Shown: positions 32,091 through 41,783, counted from the stretch's first letter. The stretch: DNA of 64,000 nt from Jiella avicenniae (GCF_021390325.1 NZ_JAJUWU010000009.1:62001-126000), one strand, 5' to 3'. Notes: a model not told the origin generated them from the sequence alone. Program-made: numbers and translations.

Positions 32091-32452
32091 GAGCCTTCGC
32101 CGAGAAGACTTTCGAGCTTGGGTCGCGCGACAAGGACGGGCATTCGGCGCGCGATCATTTCGAGGGCCTGCTGACGCGGGCTCGCCGATCCGGCAACGCC
32201 AAGCGCATCGACGAGCTTGAGGCCGCGCTGCACGTTCCACCGATCCCCTCAGCCCTCGAATACCTATGGGCGGCATATCACCGCATCAGGCGGCGCAAGG
32301 CGTGGGGCTTCAACGGCCCCGCGCCGATCGAATGGCCGGACATCGACGCCTTCGTTCGGCATTCCCGCAATCCGCTCGCGCCATGGGAGGTCGCTTTGAT
32401 CGAAGACATCGACGACCTGTACCTCGCCGAGTGCGCGAAGACGAAGGACTGA
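31659..32452 (+). CDS. Tail assembly chaperone, frameshifted long form (gpGT-like)
   Basis: From 32,054 to the stop at 32,450-32,452 the -1 frame is a clear coding frame (YEDLGDRLRAFAEKTFE, then ALEYLWAAYHRIRRRKAWGF and EWPDIDAFVRHS) with no start codon of its own nearby. A -1 slip at the TTT codon in TCTTTTAC (32,061-32,068) would fuse it to the short form after QSF. The fused helix continues naturally. Programmed frameshifting is the rule for this gene pair in long-tailed phages. The site is not a canonical heptamer. Confidence 0.75.
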
Positions 32453-32459
32453 GGGAACC

Positions 32460-35400
32460 ATGACCTTCGCGCTTGGCCTTTCCGTCGACAGCTCTGGCGT
32501 CAAATCCGGCACGTCCGATCTCGATCGGCTCACCGCTGCGTCGGCGAAGGCCGAGGCGGCTGCGCTCAAGCTCGGCAGCGGCGTCGAGGAAGCGGGCCGT
32601 CGCGTTGCCAACGGCGGGAAGAACGCCGAACGCATGCTTGCCGCGATGGAGCGGATCGAGAAAGCGATCATGGCCGTCGAGCGCACCACTGCGCCGCTGG
32701 CCGGCGGGATCGGGCGGATGGAAGCGGCGATGGCTGCGGCATCCCGGACGACCGATGTCATGGCGGGGGCCAACCGGCGGCTCACTTCCGACATGGCTGC
32801 GGTGGCGCCTGCTGCCGCAGCTTCGGCGGCAAGCATAAAGGCGGTCAACGACAACGCGCGCTTGACGTCGAACCAGATGTTGAACCTGTCCCGCCAAGGC
32901 AATGACGTCGTCACGATGTTTGCGCTCGGCGCCGCGCCGATGCAGATATTTGCCAGCCAGGCTGGTCAGATCTACGATGCAATCGCCGGTGGGCAAGGGG
33001 GGCTTTCAGGCGGACTTAAGGCGCTCGGTGGGTCGCTTCGCTCGGCGCTTATCGCAGTCGGCCCGCTCGGGCTCGCCATTGGCGGCTTGGCCACGGCTGT
33101 CGGCGCTTATGCCTATTCGATCCGCAAGGATTTCCCCGATCTCGCCAAGGCATTGGAGGCACAGGAAAAGGCACTCGCGGCGATCGAGAAGCGGTACGGC
33201 TCGCTCAGCGACTCCGTGACGAAACTCGGCGATCGTCTGCAGCCAACTTCGATCATCGCCGGGAAGGCCATCCGCGATCTTCAGATGCTCCAGCGCGAGC
33301 AGCAGTCAGCTCTTGATCGGCAGCTTTCGGCCGCGTCCGGCATTGGCGGCGCCGGCATGGCAGCGACCGCTGCGGGTGCGGCAGAAGCCGGCATCGACCT
33401 TTCCGGCGAACGTGCGCCGACCGCCAGTCGGTTCGCGAAAATCCGCGACACGGTCGATGCATTCCGCAACAGCCTCAACGCCGGAAGCGGCGATATCCTG
33501 TCGTTCTATTCTGATCTTGAGAGGATGTACGCCCGCGCCGGCAACGACAAGGAGATGCAGAAGGCCATCGAGGCGGCGCGCCAATACGGATCGAACCTGT
33601 TCGACATCACCGTCAAGCTGAAGCAGCTCGAACGCGCTCAGTGGGAGGCGAACAACGGCGTCGCCAAGTTCCGCCAGACCATGGCGACCTTCAACGATGC
33701 AGTCGGCGGCATGCGATCGGTCGTTCCAGACATGCGCACCGATGCGCAGAAGATCGAGGAGAACTATCAGGTCGCCATGCGCACCGCCCGGACGGAGGCG
33801 CAGGTCACAGCCGCGACCGAGGCTCGCACCGCGGCCCTCAATCAGCTTGCCTTGACCGAGGATCGACGCCGCCAGGGCGTTGCCATCGATCTCCAGGCCA
33901 TCAGCGCTCGAACGACGGCGGAGAAGGCTGCCATTGCTTCGCAGCAGGCTTTCAACGAAGCTCTGTCCGACCCAAGCCTCGATCAGCACGCTCGATCCCT
34001 CCGGGCCGCAGAAGCCGCGATGCGCGTCTATGCCGAGGCGACGAAGGCGGCTAACGACAACCTTCGCGCGGCCTCTCAGGCCAACACGCTCGCCGGTCTC
34101 GACGGCTATGCCGCGACCATTGCCGAGATCAACGCCCGCTATGACGAGCAGACGGCGCTCTACGGCGCCAACACTGAGGCTGCGCAGGCGAACGAGCGCG
34201 CCCGCGCCTTCGAACTCGACACGGCCCGCATCACCAATCTGAAGGCTGCCAACGAACAACTGCGGCAGGCGGAAAACGCCTACAAATCGGCAGGGCTGGA
34301 AGGCTACGCGGCTGGTCTGGAGAAGATCAATCAGGACTATGCCCGGCAGATCGAGTTGTCGGCCGGGAACGCGGAAGCGGTCAAGCGGCTGAACGCGGCC
34401 CGCAACCTTGAACTCGCCACCTTGGCGAAGACGGCCACCCGCGACCTGTACCGACCGCAGCAGGACCGCCTTGCCGATCTGGAGGCTGAAGCCCGCGGCA
34501 TGACCATGTCAGCCGATGCTGCGCGCCGGATGGCGGAAGAGACTAAGGCGCTCAACGATCTGCGTTCGGCTGGGATCGACGCCCTCAGCGAGCAAGGCCA
34601 AGCCTATCTCAAAAACGCCCGCGCGCTCTCGGATTATGAGGAGCAGATCCGCAAATCGGCCGACGCGTGGGGCGAGGTCCAGAAGGCCGGCGGCGACGCC
34701 ATCGACAAGATCGTCGATGCGTTGAACGGCGGCGACATCGAAGGCGTGTTCGACGAGATCCTGAAGGAGGTGCAGTCCTCGCTGCTCGAATTCGGCGTCA
34801 AGAACCCGCTGAAGAACGCGCTGACGGGCACGAACCTTCCGACCATCATGGACCTGTTTGCCGATCCGAAGGCGCCGAAGCTTTCCATGCCTGAGATCCA
34901 GTCGACGCCGCTGATGAACGTCACGGCGTCGGTCGTAAACCTCGGCGGCATGGGGCTGTCCGGTATTCCCGGTCTCGGCGCTGCGAATTCGAACGTGCCG
35001 GGCGCCGTGCAGCGAAGCGGGGCGCTGGCGCCGGTCGCCGCGATGGATGCGGCGTCGCAGCGCGTAGCGGACGCATGGTCCCTTACGGGCAATCAACTCG
35101 TCGACGGCATCAATCAGGCTGCGCAAGCGCTCGGCATCCAGGCGAAGGATCTGGCAACCGCGATCTCTTACGAGACCGGCGGGACGTTCGACCCGATGAA
35201 GCGTGGGCCGACGACGCAATGGGGCCAACACCGCGGTCTGATCCAGTTCGGTGAGCCTCAGGCACGTCGCTTCGGTGTGGATTTCTCGTCGCCAGAAAGC
35301 GCGCTGTCTTCGCAACTCGGCGCCAATGGAGCGATCGTCAAATACCTCCGCAGCACGGGCGTAAGGCCCGGCATGGGGATGATGGACATCTACTCCGCGA

Positions 35401-36218
35401 TCAACGCTGGAGGCGTTGGGCGCTATGGTGCTTCCGATGCGAACAATGGCGGCGCGCCGGGAACTGTTGCAGACAAGGTCAACTATCAGATGGCCGCTCA
35501 CGCTGCGAAGGCTGAGGCGTTGCTTGCGCAGAGCACCCGAGTAACGTCGGCGCTTACCGATGCGTCGTCGCAGATCGCTACCACGGCACCGCAGTTCGCG
35601 ACCAGCCTCGGCCAGCAGTTGAACGGCACGATCGTCGGCGGTGCCGGCCAGATCGCCGATCAGTTTGTGCCCGGCCTTGGCGGCGTCGTTCAGACGTTCC
35701 TCCAAGCGTTCCAGAACGCGGCGCCTGGCGGGGGGGCAGGCGGAATTGGAGGATGGATCGCAAGCGCGTTCGGTGGAGGTGGATCTGATCCTTGGGCTGG
35801 GCTTCGTTTTGCCGATGGCGCAGCGTTTCCCGGCGGCATTGCAGGACATTCGAACTCGATCGTCAGCCGTCCCACGGTTTTCGCTTTCGCGAACGGTGCC
35901 GGCCTGATGGGTGAGGCTGGACCGGAGGCGATCATGCCGCTCAGTCGTGGCCCCGGCGGGCGTCTCGGTGTGACCATGGCAATGCCAGACATGCCGCGCA
36001 TGCAGGCGCCGGCCAATTCGCAGTCGCAGCCGCTCAACCTCCAGCAGACATTCGTCAACGCTCCCCCGGTCAAGGAGACGCGGGAGGAAAGCGACGGACG
36101 GGGTGGTCGCCGGCAGACCATCGTCTTCGACGAGATGGTTTCGAAGACCGTCAAGGGTGGGCCAAAGACCGGCCGCGCGCTCGGTCAGCGCGGCGCCAAG
36201 CCGCCGTTGGTGAGGTAA
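32460..36218 (+). CDS. Tape measure protein with lysozyme-like domain
   Basis: The 1,252-residue protein starts with a Ser/Ala-rich coiled coil and has long helical repeats throughout (EAQVTAATEARTAALNQLAL). Two hydrophobic stretches lie near residues 195-225. Residues about 865-1,030 form a lysozyme-like domain (Glu905 in ISYETGG, then GLIQFGEPQARRFGVDF), suggesting peptidoglycan opening during DNA entry. The C-terminus (GEAGPEAIMPLSRGPGGRLG) is typical of tape measures. GAGGGA precedes the ATG. Length should set the tail length. Confidence 0.9.
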   Translation: MTFALGLSVDSSGVKSGTSDLDRLTAASAKAEAAALKLGSGVEEAGRRVANGGKNAERMLAAMERIEKAIMAVERTTAPLAGGIGRMEAAMAAASRTTDVMAGANRRLTSDMAAVAPAAAASAASIKAVNDNARLTSNQMLNLSRQGNDVVTMFALGAAPMQIFASQAGQIYDAIAGGQGGLSGGLKALGGSLRSALIAVGPLGLAIGGLATAVGAYAYSIRKDFPDLAKALEAQEKALAAIEKRYGSLSDSVTKLGDRLQPTSIIAGKAIRDLQMLQREQQSALDRQLSAASGIGGAGMAATAAGAAEAGIDLSGERAPTASRFAKIRDTVDAFRNSLNAGSGDILSFYSDLERMYARAGNDKEMQKAIEAARQYGSNLFDITVKLKQLERAQWEANNGVAKFRQTMATFNDAVGGMRSVVPDMRTDAQKIEENYQVAMRTARTEAQVTAATEARTAALNQLALTEDRRRQGVAIDLQAISARTTAEKAAIASQQAFNEALSDPSLDQHARSLRAAEAAMRVYAEATKAANDNLRAASQANTLAGLDGYAATIAEINARYDEQTALYGANTEAAQANERARAFELDTARITNLKAANEQLRQAENAYKSAGLEGYAAGLEKINQDYARQIELSAGNAEAVKRLNAARNLELATLAKTATRDLYRPQQDRLADLEAEARGMTMSADAARRMAEETKALNDLRSAGIDALSEQGQAYLKNARALSDYEEQIRKSADAWGEVQKAGGDAIDKIVDALNGGDIEGVFDEILKEVQSSLLEFGVKNPLKNALTGTNLPTIMDLFADPKAPKLSMPEIQSTPLMNVTASVVNLGGMGLSGIPGLGAANSNVPGAVQRSGALAPVAAMDAASQRVADAWSLTGNQLVDGINQAAQALGIQAKDLATAISYETGGTFDPMKRGPTTQWGQHRGLIQFGEPQARRFGVDFSSPESALSSQLGANGAIVKYLRSTGVRPGMGMMDIYSAINAGGVGRYGASDANNGGAPGTVADKVNYQMAAHAAKAEALLAQSTRVTSALTDASSQIATTAPQFATSLGQQLNGTIVGGAGQIADQFVPGLGGVVQTFLQAFQNAAPGGGAGGIGGWIASAFGGGGSDPWAGLRFADGAAFPGGIAGHSNSIVSRPTVFAFANGAGLMGEAGPEAIMPLSRGPGGRLGVTMAMPDMPRMQAPANSQSQPLNLQQTFVNAPPVKETREESDGRGGRRQTIVFDEMVSKTVKGGPKTGRALGQRGAKPPLVR

Positions 36219-36221
36219 GCC

Positions 36222-36647
36222 GTGCCCTACCCCGTATGGCCGGCTGAACTGCCGCAGTACCCGAGTGAGAACGGCTATCAGCGTGGGGCGCGGGATGGTC
36301 GGTCCTTCACCAAGCCGCAAAATGGCCCGCCGAAGATCCGCCGCCGCACCTCGGCGGCGGTGAAGCCCGTGTCCGTCACGTTTCGGATGGACACCAACCA
36401 ACTTGCCCGGTTCGAACGCTTCTTCGAAGAAGACACTGGCGGCGGACTGATGTTCGTCATGCCAGATGCCGCTTTTCATGGGCAGCCGCTTCTGACGGAG
36501 GCCGGCCAACCGCTTCTGACAGAGACGGGGAAACCCATCCTGATCTCCGCTTGGTGGTTGGTGGTTTTTGATGAAGAAGCGCCCTTGGTGACGGACGCCG
36601 GCTGGCCATTCTATGATGTCTCATTCTCGGTGCTGGTATGGCCGTGA
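36222..36647 (+). CDS. Distal tail protein (141 aa, GTG start)
   Basis: This protein follows the tape measure, with a GTG at 36,222. Residues 88-107 repeat a short motif (GQPLLTEAGQPLLTETGKP). The pattern VSVTFRMDTNQLARFERFFE resembles small tail-tip proteins of siphophages. It is probably part of the tip ring. It overlaps the next start by ten bases. Confidence 0.75.
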   Translation: MPYPVWPAELPQYPSENGYQRGARDGRSFTKPQNGPPKIRRRTSAAVKPVSVTFRMDTNQLARFERFFEEDTGGGLMFVMPDAAFHGQPLLTEAGQPLLTETGKPILISAWWLVVFDEEAPLVTDAGWPFYDVSFSVLVWP

Positions 36648-37198
36648 GGAACGGGCGCGTCGTCAGCCTCAACGCGAGGACGGCACTGGAGCAGCAGGTT
36701 TCGCCGGACACGCCGATCACTCTGATCACCATCCGGCACCTGGAACTTGATGGTCCGCTGCGGCTGTCGACCGATCCAACCGTGCGGACGTCGACCGACC
36801 CGCTGACCTACGGCACTTGGTCGAGAATGCTCTCGCCGGCCATCACGTCGGACGTCTTCAATCTGGCGACGGCCGCGCAGTTCGATTTCGTGCTGATGTC
36901 GGCGGTGCTGCCTGAGGATCGGGAGGATGGCACGTCACCTGTGGACATGGTGATCGAGAACGTTGCATCCGGCATGACGGCCATGGCGCGGAAACTGAAG
37001 ACGCCGGCACAGGTCGATTTCGCGGTCGTGCTGGCGGCGACGCCCGACTATGTCGATTTCGCCTGGACCGGCCTCTACACGGTCGGTTCCGATTGGGACG
37101 ATCGGGCGATCACGATCCCGGTCTCGCGCGAGGTCATCCAACGGCTGAGCTATCCGTTCGGGCGGATGACGCGGTCGTTCTTTCCGGGGCTGTTTTGA
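36638..37198 (+). CDS. Tail-tip protein (DUF1833 family)
   Basis: The 186-residue protein fits DUF1833: ITLITIRHLELDGPLRLSTD near residue 26, DFVLMSAVLPEDREDGTSPV near 90, and YPFGRMTRSFFPGL at the end. It would form a hub or distal tail component between the tape measure and tip protein. ATG at 36,638 overlaps the upstream gene; GTG at 36,644 is also possible. Confidence 0.8.
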   Translation: MAVRNGRVVSLNARTALEQQVSPDTPITLITIRHLELDGPLRLSTDPTVRTSTDPLTYGTWSRMLSPAITSDVFNLATAAQFDFVLMSAVLPEDREDGTSPVDMVIENVASGMTAMARKLKTPAQVDFAVVLAATPDYVDFAWTGLYTVGSDWDDRAITIPVSREVIQRLSYPFGRMTRSFFPGLF

Positions 37199-37207
37199 GA
37201 GGTTCCT

Positions 37208-37552
37208 ATGCACATCACCATCGAAAACAAGGTTCCTGGCATCGACGTGAAAGTGATCGATGTTGGTAGCGAAACGGTCGTGACCGTGCAGCGCGGAGAC
37301 GGCTTGAATGAGATCGTCACGGATAAGCACCCCCTCGACATTTGGCGTGACGCGTTCCGCACCCACCGCGCAGCCATCGGAAGCGGCGGGCCCGAAGCAG
37401 TTATGCCGGCAAGTCTTACGCCAATGGGGCGTGTGTCCATTGGCGCAGTCGTGGTCGCAGCGCCGTTCACGGAAACCGTCTCCGACGACTCGTTCACTAT
37501 CGTCAGCGTCGATATCGCCGACGGTGGCCCTCTGAGGCTGTCGGGCGACTGA
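37208..37552 (+). CDS. Tail-region hypothetical protein (114 aa)
   Basis: It begins MHITIENKVPGIDVKVIDVG, is beta-rich and short, and has GAGAGG seven bases upstream of the ATG. It lies between DUF1833 and the NlpC/P60 gene. The C-terminal half reads DSFTIVSVDIADGGPLRLSG, an echo of the tail-tip motif DGPLRLSTD in the previous protein. Function is unknown. Confidence 0.6.
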   Translation: MHITIENKVPGIDVKVIDVGSETVVTVQRGDGLNEIVTDKHPLDIWRDAFRTHRAAIGSGGPEAVMPASLTPMGRVSIGAVVVAAPFTETVSDDSFTIVSVDIADGGPLRLSGD

Positions 37553-37644
37553 TGCGATCCACCATCCGCCTCGCGCTCTTGTGGGTCGCCATCGGGTGCG
37601 CCGCCAGCATCGCCGTCGAGATCGCAAGAAGGTGCCCGTCGTGA
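37552..37644 (+). CDS. Small membrane peptide (30 aa)
   Basis: The ATG at 37,552 overlaps the previous stop (TGATG), and the peptide (MRSTIRLALLWVAIGCAAS) has one hydrophobic helix. Its stop overlaps the next GTG. It is too short for gene-finding programs; translational coupling on both sides supports it. Role unknown. Confidence 0.45.
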   Translation: MRSTIRLALLWVAIGCAASIAVEIARRCPS

Positions 37645-38057
37645 CCCATTGGTCTACCCCCTACATAGGCCTTCCTTTCGAAGCGCGGGGTCGCGAGGTG
37701 CGCGGCTTGGACTGCTACGGGCTGGTGCGGCTGGTGCTTCTGGAGATGCACAGGATCGCGCTCCCGAGCTTTGCCGAAGCCTATGTCAACTGCGCCGAGC
37801 GCAAGATGATCGCCGCCGCACTCGACGCCGGCGAGCGCGATCTGCCGCTCCGCCCGTTCTGCCGCGGCGAGGAAGCGCCGTTCGACATCGTGGAATTCGT
37901 CAGAGCAGGCATCTCGGATCACGTCGGCATCGTCGTGGAGCGTGGGCGCATGCTGCACATCGAGGCGGGCAAGGAAAGCGTGATCGAGCGCTATGACGTC
38001 GGCAAGTGGCTGCCGCGCCTCAAGGGCTTCTACAGGCACCGGGATCTGATCAGGTGA
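37641..38057 (+). CDS. NlpC/P60-family tail peptidase
   Basis: The start is the GTG at 37,641, since homology begins at THWSTPYIGLPFEARG. Cys25 in GLDCYGLVRL, His94 in SDHVGIVV and His106 give the expected Cys-His catalytic pattern. The enzyme probably cuts peptidoglycan peptides as the tail penetrates the cell wall, as lambda gpK-type proteins do. It precedes the tip protein gene. Confidence 0.88.
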   Translation: MTHWSTPYIGLPFEARGREVRGLDCYGLVRLVLLEMHRIALPSFAEAYVNCAERKMIAAALDAGERDLPLRPFCRGEEAPFDIVEFVRAGISDHVGIVVERGRMLHIEAGKESVIERYDVGKWLPRLKGFYRHRDLIR

Positions 38058-38062
38058 AAAGC

Positions 38063-38326
38063 ATGAAAACATGGCGCGAACTCATTTCAGAGGAGATGAC
38101 TGATCAAGCCGAAGGCTGGTCCGATGTAGATGGCTGCACCTTAAGCGATGCGGAACTCGACCAACCCTTTAGCTCGGAGAGTCATCATCTTGAAGGAAAG
38201 CCCTTCACTCTATGGACGAAGGGTCGCGTCTATTTCCCATCCGGCCAATACGGGACTGAATACGTCGTATCCGTTCCTCGAAACCCGTGTGAAGAGGCGA
38301 CGGATCACGTCGGGAACGCTGATTAA
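38063..38326 (+). CDS. Phage hypothetical protein in tail-tip region (87 aa)
   Basis: The ATG at 38,063 (MKTWRELISEEMTDQAEGWS) follows the peptidase stop by five bases. The sequence resembles a small conserved phage protein with FTLWTKGRVYFPSGQYGTEY and VSVPRNP near the end. It is not known to be structural and may be an insertion between tail genes. Function is unknown. Confidence 0.65.
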   Translation: MKTWRELISEEMTDQAEGWSDVDGCTLSDAELDQPFSSESHHLEGKPFTLWTKGRVYFPSGQYGTEYVVSVPRNPCEEATDHVGNAD

Positions 38327-41300
38327 ATGAGTCAACTCGTCCCGGTTCGGCAGGCAGATGATGGGGTCGCTTCGGCGGCCCTTTTTCATGAGCCGAAGAC
38401 GCTGTCCGTTCTCGCTCTGCCGACGCTCGACATCGGCAACCGGCGTGAGGTGACACGGCCCTACGGCATGACGGTGGCCGAGATGGTGGCGGCCGAGTTT
38501 CCGGGCCTGCCGCCCGAGCGCATGGCCATGGTGCGCGTCACGATCGGCGAGTGGGTGATCAGCGCCGCCGTCTGGCATCGTGTCCGGCCGCAGCCAGGAT
38601 GGACCATCGTCATCCGGGTTGTGCCGCAGGGCGGGGCACTGAGAAATATCCTCAGCGTCGTCGTCTCGATCGCGGCGATTGCGCTCGGACAGTTCTATGT
38701 CGGACCGCTGCTCGCCGGTTCGCTTGGCCTCTCTGCCGCCGCCGCCGGAGCGTTTGCCACGGCGGCACTCGGTTTCGCCGGGCAGCTTCTTCTGCAGGCG
38801 CTGATTCCGATCAAGACGCCTCAGGGTGAGAGCAACTCGCCGACCTACGACGTCGAGGGCTGGACGAACGTCGTCAACAAGAACGGCCCCGTTGCCGATC
38901 TGATGGGACGGCATCGGTGGGCCCCGCCGTCGCTGGCGTCATCCTTCACCGAGACAATCGGCGACGAGCGGTGGATCACCGGTCTGTTCGGCGGTTACGG
39001 CCCGCTGGAGATCGACGTCGACTCCATCAAGATCGGCGACACGCCCATCACCGATCTGGAAGAGGACGAATACGAGCTCGAGATTCGGGAGGGCTACCCC
39101 GACGACGAGCCGCTGTCGCTCTATCCGACGCAGGTCAGCGAGGTGCAGGTCGGTATCTCGCTGCAGGCGCGCGACGATGACGACAAATACTATCCGGTCA
39201 CGCGGGTCGCCCCACCCGATGCCGAAGAATTGTCGGTCGATATTTCATTTCCTGGGGGGCTTCTCGATACCGATGATGAAGGCAACGAGGAAGAGCAGTC
39301 GGTAACGATCACCATTGAATACAGGCTGGCCGGCACGAGCACTTGGGTCTTTCTTCAGGACGGGAATGGGAACGATTTTCACCGCATTTTCGGTAAGACG
39401 AGAAATCCAATTCACCGCGGCTTTCGATGGACGCCAGCCGTTCGGGGTCAGTACGAACTGCGTCTGAAGCGGACTAGCGGTGAGAATTCCAAGGCTTCGC
39501 AGGAAACCGTCTGGAATTGCGTCCGCGCGCACCGTCCGGAATACCCGCTGAATTTCCCGCATCCGATGGCGATGATCTGTGCCAAGGTAAAGGCGACCCG
39601 CCTGACGAACGGGCAGTTGAAGGAGCTGAACTTCGTCGCGCAGCGCGTCTGCCAGGATTGGGACGCCGCCACAGAGACGTGGATCGAGCGGGCGACGAGC
39701 AGCCCGGCGTCACTGCGGCGTTGGACGCTTCAGGGTCCGGCCAATCCGAAACCGCTCGCTGACGCCGAAATCGATCTGGCCTACCTTGCCGATTGGCATG
39801 AATGGTGTGCGGACCTCGGCCTCGAATACAACCGGATCCACGACTACGACGCCTCAATCGAGGAGGTGGCGCAGGACGTCTGCCGGGCTGGACGCGCGAC
39901 GCCGCAGAACTACGGCACACAGGAGACCGTCTGCATCGATCGGCAGCAGACGGAAATCGTCTCGCACATCGGCCCGCGCAATGCATGGGACATCAAGGGC
40001 AGCGTCCAGTCGATCGATCCACCGGATGCGTGGCGCATCCCGTTCCGAGATGCGTCGAACCTTTGGGAAGAGCACGAGCGGATCGTCCCGCGGCCGGGCC
40101 TTGTTGGGTCGCCGCAGCGCATCGAGGAACTGAACGCCGACGGCATCACCGATCCGGCGCAGATCTGGTACTACGGCCGTCGACGCTTCCTGGAACTAGA
40201 GTACCGTGCCGAGACGTGGACAGCCTCGATGGACATCGAGAACCTGATCATCGTCCGGGGCAATCTCGTGAAGCTCTCGCTTTTCGATGGGCAGACGAGC
40301 GCGCGCGTCGTGAGCGTCACCGGCAGATACGTCGCGATCGATGAACTGGTCGAGATGGACGAGGGCGTCGACTACGGCATCCGGTTCCGTCTGCGCGACG
40401 GATCATCGGTCACATGGATCGTCACGACGGTCGGCGGAGAAACGCGCGGGCTCAGCCTCGTGTCGATTTCGAACCGCTACGCGATCGATAGTGACCCTGG
40501 CTATCGGCCGACCGACGACGATTGGCTGCCGGAGGGTCGCGGCTACATCGATGACGATCGCTACGACGGCGACCTCGCATTCTTCGGACCGCTGAACGGC
40601 GAGACCGTCGATGCCATCGTGAAGGATGTGGAGAACGGCGAGGACTTCAGCGCTGTCGTCACGCTGATGCCAGCCGCGCCGGAGATCGACGCATTTCTCG
40701 CGACCGACACACCGCCGGCGTGGGACGGCAGAGTTGGCGCCGAGGTCGAGATCGACATGGTTGCGCCGTCTACGCCGATCATCGTCAGCGTCCGGTCCGG
40801 CGAAGTGGCGCGGCGCGAGACGGACGACCCGAACGATTATCCGCCGATCCGTGCCATCGTAACGGCCACCGGCGCAACCCTCGTGACCGCCTACGAAATC
40901 CAGCACCGTCTGCAGGGGTCGTCGACCTGGAGCCCGACGCCGGCGATCGGCTACGCCTACGCAGGAACGGTAGAAATCGAGGGGTACGCAAAAGACGACA
41001 TCGTCGAGATGCAGGCGCGGTCGGTTGGGCAGACCGGCCTCGTCAGCGCGTGGGGCGCCACTACGACGGTTACGGTCGGGGCGGAGGATCCGACGGCTCT
41101 CCTATCCGTTCTGAACGTGGAGGTCTCGATCAATGACGACGAGGCATCCATCACATGGCTGAACCCGAACGAGCAGCGCATGGTGGGCGTGAGGGTTTAC
41201 AGTGCTCCGATCGGGACAGCCTATGAGGATCTGACCGCGGCGGACATCCTTGCCACCGTCTACTCGGCTCCGAATGCTTCTCCGCCTGCCGTGGTCGACA

Positions 41301-41758
41301 CGGCAGGCTACGGTGATCGCGTCTACTATCTGACGACCTTCTCGAATGACGCTGAGGCCGAGCCTGCTTCTGTCGAAGCAACGCTACTTGGGCCACAGAA
41401 GATCACGAACGGCGGCTTCGACGCCGATACCAGCTACACCAAAGGGCCGGGCTGGACGATTTCTGGCGGCACGGCCAATCATGCGGCAGGAACCGCCAGC
41501 AATTTCTTCCAGACGATTTCGCTGGTTGCTGGTGTAACCTACCGCGGAGAAATCACGATCACGAGCTACACGAGCGGGACGGTTCGTCCCGTTCTCGCCG
41601 GCGGAGCTACCACTGTACTTGGGCCAGTTATTTCGGCCGTCGGCACATACGAATTCGACCTGACCGCAACGTCTGGGAATGACCGAATTCAGTTCATCGC
41701 GTCATCTGATGGCGCATATTCGATGGACAATCTTTCGCTTCGCCAAGTTTCCCCTTAA
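38327..41758 (+). CDS. Tail tip attachment (J-like host specificity) protein
   Basis: The 1,143-residue protein has the J-like order: an N-terminal RVTIGEWVISAAVWHRVRPQ region, a hydrophobic stretch near residues 105-160 (IAAIALGQFYVGPLLAGSLG), then IKIGDTPI and long beta domains. Fibronectin-III-like repeats follow after about 830 (SVRSGEVARRETDDPNDYPP and others), and a carbohydrate-binding-like end. It probably contacts the receptor. The first 20 codons overlap a terminator-like hairpin, so the true start may be later; ATG at 38,468 is an alternative. Confidence 0.85.
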   Translation: MSQLVPVRQADDGVASAALFHEPKTLSVLALPTLDIGNRREVTRPYGMTVAEMVAAEFPGLPPERMAMVRVTIGEWVISAAVWHRVRPQPGWTIVIRVVPQGGALRNILSVVVSIAAIALGQFYVGPLLAGSLGLSAAAAGAFATAALGFAGQLLLQALIPIKTPQGESNSPTYDVEGWTNVVNKNGPVADLMGRHRWAPPSLASSFTETIGDERWITGLFGGYGPLEIDVDSIKIGDTPITDLEEDEYELEIREGYPDDEPLSLYPTQVSEVQVGISLQARDDDDKYYPVTRVAPPDAEELSVDISFPGGLLDTDDEGNEEEQSVTITIEYRLAGTSTWVFLQDGNGNDFHRIFGKTRNPIHRGFRWTPAVRGQYELRLKRTSGENSKASQETVWNCVRAHRPEYPLNFPHPMAMICAKVKATRLTNGQLKELNFVAQRVCQDWDAATETWIERATSSPASLRRWTLQGPANPKPLADAEIDLAYLADWHEWCADLGLEYNRIHDYDASIEEVAQDVCRAGRATPQNYGTQETVCIDRQQTEIVSHIGPRNAWDIKGSVQSIDPPDAWRIPFRDASNLWEEHERIVPRPGLVGSPQRIEELNADGITDPAQIWYYGRRRFLELEYRAETWTASMDIENLIIVRGNLVKLSLFDGQTSARVVSVTGRYVAIDELVEMDEGVDYGIRFRLRDGSSVTWIVTTVGGETRGLSLVSISNRYAIDSDPGYRPTDDDWLPEGRGYIDDDRYDGDLAFFGPLNGETVDAIVKDVENGEDFSAVVTLMPAAPEIDAFLATDTPPAWDGRVGAEVEIDMVAPSTPIIVSVRSGEVARRETDDPNDYPPIRAIVTATGATLVTAYEIQHRLQGSSTWSPTPAIGYAYAGTVEIEGYAKDDIVEMQARSVGQTGLVSAWGATTTVTVGAEDPTALLSVLNVEVSINDDEASITWLNPNEQRMVGVRVYSAPIGTAYEDLTAADILATVYSAPNASPPAVVDTAGYGDRVYYLTTFSNDAEAEPASVEATLLGPQKITNGGFDADTSYTKGPGWTISGGTANHAAGTASNFFQTISLVAGVTYRGEITITSYTSGTVRPVLAGGATTVLGPVISAVGTYEFDLTATSGNDRIQFIASSDGAYSMDNLSLRQVSP
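38364..38386 (+). terminator. Terminator-like hairpin inside the J-like ORF
   Basis: GGGTCGC (38,364-38,370), loop TTCG, GCGGCCC (38,375-38,381) and five T copy the form of the terminator at 20,063-20,085. It falls within the first 60 bases of the J-like frame. Confidence 0.55.
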
Positions 41759-41783
41759 GCACGAGCAAGCACCCGGAGAAGTA

